This document shows, piece by piece, positions 45,711-54,682 of a DNA stretch of 64,000 nt. The stretch's first letter is position 1; the number at the start of each line of letters is the position of its first letter. The translations under genes were made by a program, and so were the position numbers. Source of the stretch: Microbacterium sp. zg-B185 (lineage in GTDB: Bacteria > Actinomycetota > Actinomycetes > Actinomycetales > Microbacteriaceae); NCBI RefSeq assembly GCF_030246885.1, contig NZ_CP126739.1, positions 372,001-436,000 of the forward strand, read 5' to 3'. The notes beneath the pieces are model-generated. The model searched no databases. It worked only from the letters and a program-made list of their open reading frames with translations, and was not told the origin of the DNA.

Positions 45711-45738
45711 GTTAGACAGACAGTGCAACAATGTTCCC

Positions 45739-46389
45739 ATGGTCGATTCGCACCGCTCGCCATCCGACGACGTCCCGCTCGGCTTGCGGGAACGACGCCG
45801 ACAAGTGACTCGTCGGGAACTCGCTGACGCCGCCCTCGACCTGTTCGAGCGCAACGGGGTACACGGCACCACTGCTGATGACATCGCAGCGGCCGCAGGC
45901 GTCTCCGCACGGACCTTCTTCCGCTATGCCGAAACGAAAGAGAACGTCATCTTCCTCGACGATGACGGCTTTGATGAACTGGTCACACGCGTACGCCACG
46001 ATGTCGACGGCGGGACTCCCGTGATCGCCGCAATTGAACGGGCACAGCGCGACCTCCTTGAGGCGTTCGACGATGAGCACCCTGACCAACACGAACGGGT
46101 GCTCAGAGTACGCCGACTGGTCATCTCTGAGCCCGCTCTCCTGGCCATCGCTCTCGCAATCGACGCCGAGCATGTTCGCCAACTCGCCCAGATCGTGCTC
46201 GAAGCCAACGGATCCGACAGCGAACTCGAAGCACGCATACTCGTCACCGCGCTGGGCACGGCCCATCGTCTGGCGTTTGATGAATGGGTGAGACGTACGG
46301 AAAACGGTGAGCAGGCCTCGACACGCGCGCTCTACGCAGAGATCCTCGACGGCCTCAGAAACTATTTCTCCGCGACGCCTACGGAGTAG
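45739..46389 (+). CDS. TetR/AcrR family transcriptional regulator
   Basis: A 216-residue regulator. The N-terminal TetR_N domain runs RRQVTRRELADAALDLFERN, GVHGTTADDIAAAAGVSART, FFRYAETKENVIF, with the helix-turn-helix at residues about 42-62. The C-terminal ligand domain is helical and unlike named subfamilies. ATG at 45739 precedes SHRSPSDDVPLGLRERRR. It is divergent from the MFS exporter and probably represses it through the palindrome at 45696-45710. It is the only TetR-type regulator in the window. Confidence 0.9.
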   Translation: MVDSHRSPSDDVPLGLRERRRQVTRRELADAALDLFERNGVHGTTADDIAAAAGVSARTFFRYAETKENVIFLDDDGFDELVTRVRHDVDGGTPVIAAIERAQRDLLEAFDDEHPDQHERVLRVRRLVISEPALLAIALAIDAEHVRQLAQIVLEANGSDSELEARILVTALGTAHRLAFDEWVRRTENGEQASTRALYAEILDGLRNYFSATPTE

Positions 46390-46486
46390 GCCGACAGCTC
46401 CACCCGCCTCCACAGCGTAGCCACCCGCTACCTCAGAACCCCCGGAACCATGCAGTTCCTATCAGCCTGGGTGCCATCCGCGCGAT

Positions 46487-46503
46487 TTCAAATCCCTCCG
46501 TCT
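46487..46503 (+). other. Second copy of the tRNA-Ser-derived att core
   Basis: TTCAAATCCCTCCGTCT is identical to 38240-38256. Identity ends at both sides (CGCGAT before, TGTCCAG after), as expected for an att core. It lies just before the arsC gene, where chromosome-like content begins. Confidence 0.55.
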
Positions 46504-46601
46504 TGTCCAGAAAATACCGGTCACGTGCTACTTCTCTTGGCTACTGCTCCGCGATCTGCCATTTCTGCCACGGAGGCTTAACCGGTCGACCGGACGTCAG
46601 A

Positions 46602-47018
46602 TCATGCCACGTCGTCCTCGGGCAACAGGTCCGCGATGAGTGCTGCTACCCGCCGGCGGATATCGTCGCGGATGGGTCGTACCGCGTCGATCCCCTGGCC
46701 GGCAGGGTCGTCGAGCTCCCAGTCCTCGTAACGCTTGCCCGGGAAGATCGGGCAGGCGTCACCACAACCCATGGTGATGACCGCGTCAGACTCCTTGACC
46801 GCTTCGACGGTGAGCACCTTCGGAGTGCTGGCGCCGATGTCGATCCCTTCCTCGGCCATCGCCTGGACCGCGACGGGATTGATCTGGTCCTTGGGAGCCG
46901 ATCCGGCAGAGAGCACCTCGATGCGGTCGCCCGCGAAGGCTCGGAGGTAGCCGGCGGCCATCTGCGAGCGCCCCGCGTTGTGCACGCAGACGAACAGGAC
47001 GGTGGGCTTGTCGGTCAT
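46602..47018 (-). CDS. arsC: Arsenate reductase ArsC, low-MW phosphatase type
   Basis: A 138-residue protein of the LMW tyrosine phosphatase-like arsenate reductase family. VLFVCVHNAGRSQMAAG holds the CX5R loop (Cys11 to Arg17). ESDAVITMGCGDACPIFPG carries the further redox cysteines, and WELDDPAGQ the family aspartate. It reduces arsenate to arsenite using thioredoxin or mycothiol. The ATG at 47018 is preceded by GAGAAAGTGAGACCTCG, a usable site; the longer upstream frame overlaps the next gene. It is the last of the minus-strand ars genes. Confidence 0.93.
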   Translation of the reverse strand: MTDKPTVLFVCVHNAGRSQMAAGYLRAFAGDRIEVLSAGSAPKDQINPVAVQAMAEEGIDIGASTPKVLTVEAVKESDAVITMGCGDACPIFPGKRYEDWELDDPAGQGIDAVRPIRDDIRRRVAALIADLLPEDDVA

Positions 47019-47098
47019 CGAGGTCTCACTTTCTCTCAGTCGGAATCGGACCGGGATCCATCGCTCATGAAGACCGGCAGGGGAAGGTTCTGGGTGGG

Positions 47099-47389
47099 CT
47101 AGGTCGGCGTGTGATCGAGTCGACAGGCGTATCGCCCAAGATCGGTCATGACCCACACCTGCTGGCGCTGCTCGATCCACCCTAGATTCCGCAGCTGCCA
47201 CAGCAGCTGTGCCGCCATCCGGGGCAGCCGCCGGGCGTGCGCCGGGGAGAGGTCCGCGCGGCGGGCGGACCACACGCGCGCGACCTCGTCCGCGTCCCGC
47301 ACGCGCTCCGTGTCGATGATGTCCAGGACGGTTGTGCGGGAATCGCCGAGATATCGGCGGATCGTCGCGTCATCCATCGTGCTCGCCAT
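47099..47389 (-). CDS. Small winged-helix-like protein in ars cluster
   Basis: A 96-residue protein not assigned to a named family. Residues 10-75 have a helical pattern (RRYLGDSRTTVLDIIDTERV, then PRMAAQLLWQLRNLGWIEQR) and a beta-like end (QQVWVMTDLGRY), compatible with a winged helix. Its start overlaps the end of the acetyltransferase gene by 20 bases, so it is probably translated with it. It lies between the ArsN-like gene and arsC, which suggests a role in arsenic response or merely co-expression. Function unknown. Confidence 0.65.
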   Translation of the reverse strand: MASTMDDATIRRYLGDSRTTVLDIIDTERVRDADEVARVWSARRADLSPAHARRLPRMAAQLLWQLRNLGWIEQRQQVWVMTDLGRYACRLDHTPT

Positions 47390-47891
47390 GCACCAGCGAG
47401 CTGCGCCGCTCGATCAGGAGTGTGTCGCGCCAGTGGCCGGCGTGCGGGCCGGCTCCGGACCGGGCGATGCGCTCGCGTCGCCCGACGACCCGGAACCCCG
47501 CTGCCTCGTGGAGCGTGAGGCTGGCGGCATTCTCCGGGAAGATGCTCGACTGGATCGTCCAGATGCCGGCTGCCTCGGCAGCGCCGATGAACGCGTCCAG
47601 CAGGAGGCGCCCGATCCCTCGTCCTCGGGCGTTGCGATCGATGTACACCGAGTGCTCAACGACACCGCTGTACGCCGGACGAGCCGACACCGCGGACCCT
47701 GCTATCCAGCCCAGGATCGTGCCGGCAGTGTCGACGGCCACCAAGCGCAGAGCGGGCAGCTTTCCGGTGTCGAAAGCCGGCCAGTCCGGGGTGGCGACCT
47801 CGAAGGTCGCCTCTCCGTCCTCGATCCCCTGGGCGTAGATCCGCTCGACCGCCGGCCAATCCGCCGGTGTCATCTCACGCACCTGCGTCAT
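47370..47891 (-). CDS. GNAT acetyltransferase, ArsN/phosphinothricin type
   Basis: A 173-residue GNAT enzyme beginning TQVREMTPADWPAVERIYAQ and GIEDGEATFEVATPDW, the signature of phosphinothricin/methionine sulfoximine acetyltransferases. The acetyl-CoA loop is VYIDRNARGRGIGRLLL, and FPENAASLTLHEAAGFRVVG follows. ArsN1 proteins of this group acetylate the organoarsenical antibiotic arsinothricin. The ATG at 47891 overlaps the stop of the upstream flavoprotein. Position inside an ars cluster supports ArsN, though phosphinothricin-type activity is possible too. Confidence 0.85.
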   Translation of the reverse strand: MTQVREMTPADWPAVERIYAQGIEDGEATFEVATPDWPAFDTGKLPALRLVAVDTAGTILGWIAGSAVSARPAYSGVVEHSVYIDRNARGRGIGRLLLDAFIGAAEAAGIWTIQSSIFPENAASLTLHEAAGFRVVGRRERIARSGAGPHAGHWRDTLLIERRSSLVHGEHDG

Positions 47892-49204
47892 GAACAGCAT
47901 CCACCGCCGTCGCCGACGTCGGTCGAGCAGACCCCGGTCGCCGGGAGGACCAGCTCCACCTGCGCCGCCGCCGCGGCGTCTCCCGCCAGCCATGCCGTCA
48001 CGGAGCGGACCTGCTCGTACCCGGTGGCCAGCAGGAAGGTCGGGGCGCGGCCGTACGATTTCATGCCGACGATGAAGAACCCCTGCTCGGGGTGGGTCAA
48101 TTCTCGGAAGCCGTGCGGTTCGACGGTCCCGCACGAGTGGACATTGGGGTCGATCAGCGGGGCCAGCCGCTTGGGCGCCTCCACGATCTCGTCCAGCTCG
48201 AGGCGGATCTCGCGGAGGATCTCCAGGTTCGGGCGGAATCCGGTGGCGTTGACGACCAGGTCGGTGGTGTGCGTCACGACCTCGCCGCGGCGGTGCGCCA
48301 CGAGTTCCACGGCGGTTCCGGCTCGCCGTCCTCGGATGATCTCCACCCCGTCCAGGACCGTGATCAGCCCGTCCGCGACGGCCTGGTCCACCCGGTTGCC
48401 CAGCTGCGCACGATCGGCGAGTTCATCGTCCACAGAGGACGAGACCCGCACCGCCTGCCCGTTGCGGATCAGCCAGGTGACCTCGGCGCCGGGCTCCTGT
48501 CGGGCAAGTTCGACGAGCCCGAGCAGCGTGTTGGCGGCGGAGTGGCCTGCGCCCACGACGGTCGTGTGGCGGCCGGCGAACTGCGCGCGATCACGGCCGA
48601 GCACGTCGGGCAGCGCGGCGGTCACCGCGTCGCCGATGTCCGCCATCCCGAGCAGATCCAGCCCGCTCGAGGACAGCGGGTTGGGGGAGAGGTAGGTGCC
48701 CGAGGCATCGATGACCGCGCGGGCGGCGAAGTCCTGCACCTCGCCGCCGGCGGTGCGGGTGCGCACCACGAAGGGAGCCGCGGCGCGAGCGCGGGTCCGG
48801 GTGCGGTCCATGCCCTCCCGCGAGACACCGATGACCTCGACACCCCGCCGAACCCGTGGTGCGATCTCGTCGAGTTCGGCGAGCGGTGCGACGTACTTCT
48901 CGACGAGCTCTGTGCCCGTCGGTGCTCGATCCGGATCCGGCAGCTCCCAGCCGCGGTCCGCGAGGAGTCGGCGCGACGCCGGGTCCACGAGGTGCTTCCA
49001 CGGCGAGAACAGCCGAGTGTGACCCCATGCCCGCACGCTGGCCGCGACCTCGTCTCCGGCCTCGAACACCACGAAGTCGATGCCGCGCTCGACGAGGTTC
49101 GCCGCGGCCGCCAGACCGACCGGCCCCGCGCCGATGACCGCCACGGGCAGCGTGGAAAGACGGTCGGATGCCGATACGCGTGGCGTCAGATCGAGCAGGG
49201 TCAC
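47888..49204 (-). CDS. FAD/NAD(P)-binding flavoprotein, ArsO-like
   Basis: A 438-residue flavin monooxygenase-like protein. PVAVIGAGPVGLAAAANLVE is the FAD Rossmann motif near residue 25, TTVVGAGHSAANTLLGLVEL the NAD(P) motif near residue 220, and TDLVVNATGFRPNLEILREI the C-terminal ATG-type motif. CCxD-type redox cysteines of thioredoxin reductases are absent. ArsO-like proteins of this kind are common in actinobacterial ars clusters, with unsettled function. GTG at 49204 is preferred because GGAGG lies 5 bases upstream; ATG at 49216 is the alternative. It is divergent from arsR. Confidence 0.85.
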   Translation of the reverse strand: MTLLDLTPRVSASDRLSTLPVAVIGAGPVGLAAAANLVERGIDFVVFEAGDEVAASVRAWGHTRLFSPWKHLVDPASRRLLADRGWELPDPDRAPTGTELVEKYVAPLAELDEIAPRVRRGVEVIGVSREGMDRTRTRARAAAPFVVRTRTAGGEVQDFAARAVIDASGTYLSPNPLSSSGLDLLGMADIGDAVTAALPDVLGRDRAQFAGRHTTVVGAGHSAANTLLGLVELARQEPGAEVTWLIRNGQAVRVSSSVDDELADRAQLGNRVDQAVADGLITVLDGVEIIRGRRAGTAVELVAHRRGEVVTHTTDLVVNATGFRPNLEILREIRLELDEIVEAPKRLAPLIDPNVHSCGTVEPHGFRELTHPEQGFFIVGMKSYGRAPTFLLATGYEQVRSVTAWLAGDAAAAAQVELVLPATGVCSTDVGDGGGCCS

Positions 49205-49290
49205 AGCATCCTCCATGAGATATCGATGAACTTCGATACCCAGTCTGAGCGCATCTATCGACATCTGTCAATATCGACTACGCTCGATAT
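49205..49290. promoter_or_regulatory. Divergent ars promoter with ATATCGA-type sites
   Basis: Several related words lie in this gap: GATATCGATGAACTTCGATA, ATCTATCGACATCTGTCAAT, ATATCGAC and CTCGATATATG. Inverted ATCGA/TCGAT half-sites in an ArsR-divergent promoter are good candidates for ArsR binding. The core spacer is short, so both directions are probably controlled together. Confidence 0.55.
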
Positions 49291-49650
49291 ATGCCGACGA
49301 TGCTCGAGATGACGAACGTGAGTGGCCGCGACACTGAGGCCTGCTGCGCGCCCCTCGTCCGGGAACCGCTCACCGCCGACGAAGCGGAGCGTCTCGCGAC
49401 GACTCTGAAAGCCCTGGCCGATCCGGCCCGTCTGCGGCTTCTGTCGATCGTGGCCGCGTCGCAGAACGCGGAGGCCTGTGTCTGCGACCTGACCGAACCG
49501 GTGGGCCTGAGCCAGCCCACGGTCTCGCATCACCTGAAGGTGCTCACCAGTGCGGGGTTCCTGACACGCAGCAAGCGCGGGACCTGGGCGTACTTCGCGC
49601 TCGTGCCCGGCGCGCTGGATCGGGTGTCGAGTCTCCTCGCCACGGCCTGA
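49291..49650 (+). CDS. arsR: ArsR-type arsenic-sensing repressor
   Basis: A 119-residue SmtB/ArsR winged helix. DEAERLATTLKALADPARLR precedes the recognition helix LSQPTVSHHLKVLTSAGFLT. The cysteine pair EACVCDL (Cys63, Cys65) at the start of the DNA-binding region and CC at 18-19 are likely As(III) ligands. It would repress both directions from 49205-49290 until arsenite binds. acr3 follows 98 bases downstream on the same strand. Confidence 0.94.
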   Translation: MPTMLEMTNVSGRDTEACCAPLVREPLTADEAERLATTLKALADPARLRLLSIVAASQNAEACVCDLTEPVGLSQPTVSHHLKVLTSAGFLTRSKRGTWAYFALVPGALDRVSSLLATA

Positions 49651-49748
49651 CCCATCGCCTCCCGCCCTTCCACGCGACGGCAGAATCGAAGCGCCGCCCA
49701 GCCCGTCTTCGCGATCCTTCCGTTCGCGCATCCGTCTCGAGGAGCCCT

Positions 49749-50852
49749 GTGAACACTGCTGCCGACCGCGCACGATTGGGCCTGCTGGACCGGTTCCTGC
49801 CCGTCTGGATCCTCCTCGCCATGGCGGTGGGGCTCGTCCTCGCGGTCATCGCGCCCGGGTTCGGTGCCCTGCTGCACGCTGCTTCGGTCGGGACGATCAG
49901 CGTTCCGATCGCCGTCGGATTGCTGGTGATGATGTATCCGGTGCTCGCGAAGGTGCGCTACACCGACGCGGCGGTCGTCTCGTCCGACAAGCGCCTCCTG
50001 GTCTCTTCGCTCGTGCTGAACTGGCTGGTCGGACCTGCGCTGATGTTCGCTCTCGCCTGGCTGCTGCTGCCGGACCTGCCGGAGTATCGCACCGGGCTGA
50101 TCATCGTCGGCCTGGCGCGCTGCATCGCGATGGTGCTGATCTGGAACGACCTCGCGTGCGGCGATCGGGAAGCGGCGGCATTCCTCGTGGCGCTGAATTC
50201 CGTCTTCCAGGTCGTCGCCTTCGCTGCGCTGGGATGGTTCTACCTCCAGGTGCTGCCCGGGTGGCTCGGGCTGTCCACGACCACTGCGGACTTCTCGATG
50301 TGGGCCATCACCGTGAGCGTCTTGGTGTTCCTGGGTATCCCCCTTCTCGCCGGATATCTCTCGCGCCGGATCGGCGAACGTCGTCGTGGGCGCGACTGGT
50401 ATGAGGCCGTCTTCCTGCCCAGGATCGGCCCCCTTGCCCTGGGCGGACTGCTGTTCACGATCGTCATGCTCTTCGCCCTGCAGGGTCGGCAGGTCATCGC
50501 GCATCCCGTGGACGTCGGCCGGATCGCGCTGCCGCTCCTGGCGTATTTCGTCGTCATGTTCCTGATCGGACTGTCCACCGGCAAGCTCATCGGGCTGACC
50601 TACGCGCGAACGGCCACGCTGTCCTTCACCGCCGCCGGGAACAACTTCGAGCTCGCCATAGCCGTCGCCATCGGGACCTACGGTGCAACCAGCGGTCAGG
50701 CGCTCGCCGGCATCGTCGGCCCGCTCATCGAGGTGCCCGTCCTCGTCGGACTGGTCTACGTCGCTCTCTGGGTGCGCCCACGGTTCTTCCCGGCGTCCCT
50801 CGCGGCCGTCGGCTCCGACGATCAGCAGCGCCGCATCCCCACGAAGGTCTGA
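49749..50852 (+). CDS. acr3: Arsenite efflux permease ACR3
   Basis: A 367-residue membrane protein with about 10 helices of the ACR3/BASS superfamily. YPVLAKVRYTD after helix 2, GLARCIAMVLIWNDLACGD (the conserved transport cysteine near residue 125) and AAGNNFELAIAVAIGTYG near residue 300 are ACR3 hallmarks. It extrudes arsenite using the proton gradient. GTG at 49749 has AGGAGCC just upstream. It is downstream of arsR on the same strand. Confidence 0.95.
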   Translation: MNTAADRARLGLLDRFLPVWILLAMAVGLVLAVIAPGFGALLHAASVGTISVPIAVGLLVMMYPVLAKVRYTDAAVVSSDKRLLVSSLVLNWLVGPALMFALAWLLLPDLPEYRTGLIIVGLARCIAMVLIWNDLACGDREAAAFLVALNSVFQVVAFAALGWFYLQVLPGWLGLSTTTADFSMWAITVSVLVFLGIPLLAGYLSRRIGERRRGRDWYEAVFLPRIGPLALGGLLFTIVMLFALQGRQVIAHPVDVGRIALPLLAYFVVMFLIGLSTGKLIGLTYARTATLSFTAAGNNFELAIAVAIGTYGATSGQALAGIVGPLIEVPVLVGLVYVALWVRPRFFPASLAAVGSDDQQRRIPTKV

Positions 50853-51122
50853 CCGCGTGATCCGTCCGCTGTCGATCGAGGCGTCGTGCGGACGTGGATG
50901 ATTTCGGGCGGAGCCAGGTAGCGACGTCTCGAAGGGGTGGGGGCGATGCGGACGTTGTCGCTGTAGAGCGCGGAGGGGCCGCGCCTCCCAGCGGGATTCG
51001 GGATCGGAACGGAGTGCGGGATCGGACGCGCGCCTGCGGGCACGACCGAGGCGTTTCTGCGAGCCCACGCGCACGTCGCCACGTCCTGGTGAGCCGTCGC
51101 TGCGGTCCGGTTCGTCCGCCGG

Positions 51123-51566
<444 letters not shown>

Positions 51567-51760
51567 TCAGCCCACGCTACTGGACGGGCGGTTCCCCACC
51601 GCGCGGGGCACCGCTACGCGGAAGGACTTGACTGCCATACCGCCGCGTGACAACGTCATCACCGTCGTCCAGGGCACCCCGTCGGTCTCACCCACCGGCC
51701 GGCGCAGTGCCCTGGCGCGGAGCTGGATGCACTCGTCGGGCTCACCGGAAGGAGCGCGTT

Positions 51761-52786
51761 GTGCGTGGAGTGATGATGTACGGGCCCGGCGACGTGCGGG
51801 TGGAGCAGCGCGAAGCGCCGCAGATTCTGGAGCCCACGGATGCCGTTGTGCGCCTGGCCGCGTCGTGCATCTGCGGGTCCGACCTCTGGCCGTACCGCGG
51901 GGTCGAGCCGCTGCGCCGCACCCCGCAGGCGATGGGGCACGAGTATGCCGGCGTCGTCGAGCAGATCGGGCCGGACGTGCGCACCGTGCAGGTCGGCGAT
52001 TTCGTCGTCGGGTCCTTCGTGGCCTCCGACAACACCTGCGAGATCTGCCGGGCCGGGTACCAGTCGCGGTGCATCCACAGCGTGATGATGGGCGGGCTCG
52101 GAACGCAGGCGGAGCTGACTCGCGTGCCGTGGGCCGACGGCACCCTCGTCGCGGTCCCCGGGCGACCCGATCCCGATCTGATCCCCGCGCTGCTGGCAGC
52201 GTCGGACGTGCTGGGCACCGGCTGGTACGGCGCGGTCTCCGCTGGGGCCGGACCTGGCAAGACCATCGCAGTCGTCGGTGACGGCGCCGTCGGCCTGTCG
52301 GCCGTCCTGGCAGCGAAGCAGCTCGGCGCAGAGCGGATCATCGTCTTCAGCAGGAACCCCGCGCGGCAGGCCCTCGCCCGCGATTTCGGGGCGACCGACA
52401 TCATCGAAGATCGGGGCGAGGAGGGCGCAGCGAAGGCGAAGGCGCTCACCGGGGGATACGGCGCCCACGGCACGGTCGAGGCGGTCGGCACGCAGCAATC
52501 CATGTGGCAGGCCATCGATTCGACTCGCCCCGGCGGCTACGTCGGCTACGTCGGCGTCTCCCAGGGCGTGGAGCTCGACGGACACACGCTGTTCTTCCGG
52601 AGCGTGCACCTGCACGGCGGACCCGCCCCGGTGCGCCAGTACCTGCCCGAGCTGATCGGCCTCATCTGGGATGGCACCATCGACCCCGGCATGGTGTTCG
52701 ACCTCGTTCTGCCGATCGAAGACGCCGCCGCTGGCTACCGGGCGATGGACGAGCGCACCGCCATCAAGGTGCTGCTCACCTTCTGA
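51761..52786 (+). CDS. Zinc-dependent alcohol dehydrogenase (MDR)
   Basis: A 341-residue MDR. The catalytic zinc ligands are in SCICGSDLWPYRG (Cys) and AMGHEYAGVVEQIG (His, Glu). DNTCEICRAGYQSRC provides three of the four structural-zinc cysteines; the first is replaced. The cofactor motif is VVGDGAVGLSAVLAAKQLG near residue 170. GTG at 51761 follows GGAAGGAGCGCGTT. Related proteins include threonine and glutathione-independent dehydrogenases; the substrate is unknown. Confidence 0.9.
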   Translation: MRGVMMYGPGDVRVEQREAPQILEPTDAVVRLAASCICGSDLWPYRGVEPLRRTPQAMGHEYAGVVEQIGPDVRTVQVGDFVVGSFVASDNTCEICRAGYQSRCIHSVMMGGLGTQAELTRVPWADGTLVAVPGRPDPDLIPALLAASDVLGTGWYGAVSAGAGPGKTIAVVGDGAVGLSAVLAAKQLGAERIIVFSRNPARQALARDFGATDIIEDRGEEGAAKAKALTGGYGAHGTVEAVGTQQSMWQAIDSTRPGGYVGYVGVSQGVELDGHTLFFRSVHLHGGPAPVRQYLPELIGLIWDGTIDPGMVFDLVLPIEDAAAGYRAMDERTAIKVLLTF

Positions 52787-53019
52787 CCGGGGGCGGATGA
52801 GTGATCCCCCGCAGCCCGGCGGTGGTCCCGCAGGGAAATGGGCGTTTCCACGGATGCCGGCGATCGCTCGGAGGGGCGAGACTCCCGGCAGCGCCTGGAC
52901 GGCGCGCGACGGGTCACGGACGGAGCCAGTCATGGAACAGCCTGGATCGAGGATGCTGTTCGGAGACTTTTCCCTCACCGACCCGCGGTCACTCCGCCGA
53001 AACCGGTGGTGAGCCCGCA

Positions 53020-53631
53020 GTGGCCAGGTCCGCGTGGCTTACTCTGATCGGCGGGCCGACCGTGGTGCTCGAGGTCGGTGGGCTGCGATTGCTGACCGAT
53101 CCCACCTTCAGCCCGCGCGGTCCGCAGGGATCCGGCGGATCCCTTCTCACCAAGCTGCGCGGACCGGCTGTGCCCGCCGAGAGGATCGGTCGCATCGACG
53201 CCGTCCTGCTCTCGCGGATCAGCACCCGGACAACCTCGATGCGCGCGGTCGGCGGCTGCTGGCGAGCGTTCCCCTGGTCTTGTCCACGCCGACTGCCGCC
53301 GAGCGTCTGCCGGGCGCGACTGTGACGGCGATGACGGGGACAACGCCTCCACTCGCGTCGTCCACGACATCGAGCACCATCTCGGACCGATCCGGGTCGC
53401 GGTCGTCTTCGCCGGATCGACGCGTACGTATCGCTGACGAGCAGTCAGGTGGTTGAGCTGACGGGCGCGCTGCCCTCCGCAGTCGTCGTTCCCGTCGATG
53501 CGGAGGGATGGGCGCACTTCACCGAAGGGCCGGCGGACATCGCCGCCGCGGCGGTGGCGGCGGGAGCAGAGGACCGCGTCGTGATCCTCTCACCTGGGAT
53601 CCGCACGATGATCGAGCACGGACCGCGGTGA
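53020..53631 (+). pseudogene. Frameshifted MBL-fold hydrolase
   Basis: Three plus-strand frames join to give one MBL-fold protein. The first, from GTG 53020, reads GGPTVVLEVGGLRLLTDPTF and RIGRIDAVLLS. The next reads ADQHPDNLDARGRRLLASVP and STPTAAERLPGATVTAM, with QHPDNLD standing where the HxHxDH motif would be. Then GDNASTRVVHDIEHHLGPIR and, after a TGA, ELTGALPSAVVVPVDAEGWA to ILSPGIRTMIEHGPR. A central stretch near 53330 is also missing compared with the family. It is a dead gene in an otherwise intact neighbourhood. Confidence 0.75.
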
Positions 53632-53659
53632 GCTCGCAAACGAAGGCCAGGAGCGATCC

Positions 53660-54682
53660 TCAGGCGTTCTTCTGCCTCTCGATCAGAGCCGCGGCGTTGC
53701 CGCCGAGGATCCGCCGAGTGGCGTGCTCGGGCAGTTCTGCTTCCCGGATCTTCGCGACGGGATCATCGAGCCCCATGTCGAAGGGGTAGTCGCTGCCCAG
53801 GACGACGCGATCCTCGCCGGCCACCTCGACCAGAGCCCGCAGCGTTCGCGTGTCGTGCACGACGGTGTCGAACCAGAGCTTGCGAAGGTAGGTCGACGGC
53901 GGATGCGCGCAGCCGCGCGCATCCGGGCGCACGTGCCAGGCGTGATCGGAGCGCCCGATGACGGTGGGGAGGTATCCCCCGCCGTGCGCAGCCACGACCT
54001 TCAACCCGGGATGCCGATCCAGCACCCCGGCGAAGATCAGGTGTGACAGAGCCACCGCGTTCTCGACCGGTTGGCCGACGGTGTTGGCGAGGTAGAACCG
54101 GTCCAGCCGCTCGTCCAGGCTGCACCCGAACGGGTGGAGGAAGATCACGGCGCCGAGTTCGGCTGCGCGTGCCCAGAAGGGCTCGAGCCGCTCGTCCGAC
54201 AGCTCGACATCGCCGGCGAAGGACGAGATCTCGACTCCGGCGAGCCCGTGACCGAGCACCGCGTCATCGAGGTACTCGACCATGCGGCCGGGATGCTGCA
54301 TGGGAACCAGGCCCAGGCCGGTGAGCCGGTCCGGGGCCTGGGCCACGTACTCGGCGATCAGGCGGTTCGCTTCGCCGGCGGCCCAGACCGCCAGTCCCTC
54401 CGGTGCCCACGGGTAGAAATGGTTCGGGGAGGCGCTGACCCACTGTCGCTCGACGCCCTGCGCGTCCATGTCGGCCAGCCGCACGCCGACATCGGTGAGC
54501 TTCGGGATGCGCACGCCGATCATGGGACCCGACACCGCCTGGCTGGCGGCACCGTTGCGGCGCAGATCGAGGGCGGCCGCCTCCGCGACGAGTTCGGGTG
54601 CGCGCCGCTCCACCTCGGCGTGCAGGGAAGGCAGCAGCACGTGGGCGTGGACGTCGATGACGCCCGTGTCAGCGGCGGTCAT
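53660..54682 (-). CDS. Amidohydrolase, ACMSD-like decarboxylase family
   Basis: A 340-residue amidohydrolase_2 protein. Metal and active-site residues are in VIDVHAHVLL (HxH), VIFLHPFGC (His), VVAAHGGGYLP (His) and VLGSDYPFDMGL (Asp). NHFYPWAPEGLAVWAAGEAN and WFDTVVHD are typical of 2-amino-3-carboxymuconate-6-semialdehyde decarboxylase and relatives such as 5-carboxyvanillate decarboxylase. Non-oxidative decarboxylation of an aromatic or semialdehyde acid is likely. The start overlaps an upstream minus-strand mini-ORF by ATGA, and an aldehyde dehydrogenase lies further upstream, so an aromatic catabolic operon is plausible. Confidence 0.88.
   Translation of the reverse strand: MTAADTGVIDVHAHVLLPSLHAEVERRAPELVAEAAALDLRRNGAASQAVSGPMIGVRIPKLTDVGVRLADMDAQGVERQWVSASPNHFYPWAPEGLAVWAAGEANRLIAEYVAQAPDRLTGLGLVPMQHPGRMVEYLDDAVLGHGLAGVEISSFAGDVELSDERLEPFWARAAELGAVIFLHPFGCSLDERLDRFYLANTVGQPVENAVALSHLIFAGVLDRHPGLKVVAAHGGGYLPTVIGRSDHAWHVRPDARGCAHPPSTYLRKLWFDTVVHDTRTLRALVEVAGEDRVVLGSDYPFDMGLDDPVAKIREAELPEHATRRILGGNAAALIERQKNA

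Noticed and set aside
48092..49312. 406-codon plus-strand frame opposite the ArsO-like gene
   Set aside because: Antisense shadow without any domain pattern.
49530..51074. 514-codon minus-strand frame opposite arsR and acr3
   Set aside because: Low-complexity charged translation, antisense to two well-supported genes; caused by high GC.
50853..51122. Gene between acr3 and ribH
   Set aside because: Frames here are arginine-rich and match no family; no hairpin or RNA signal seen.
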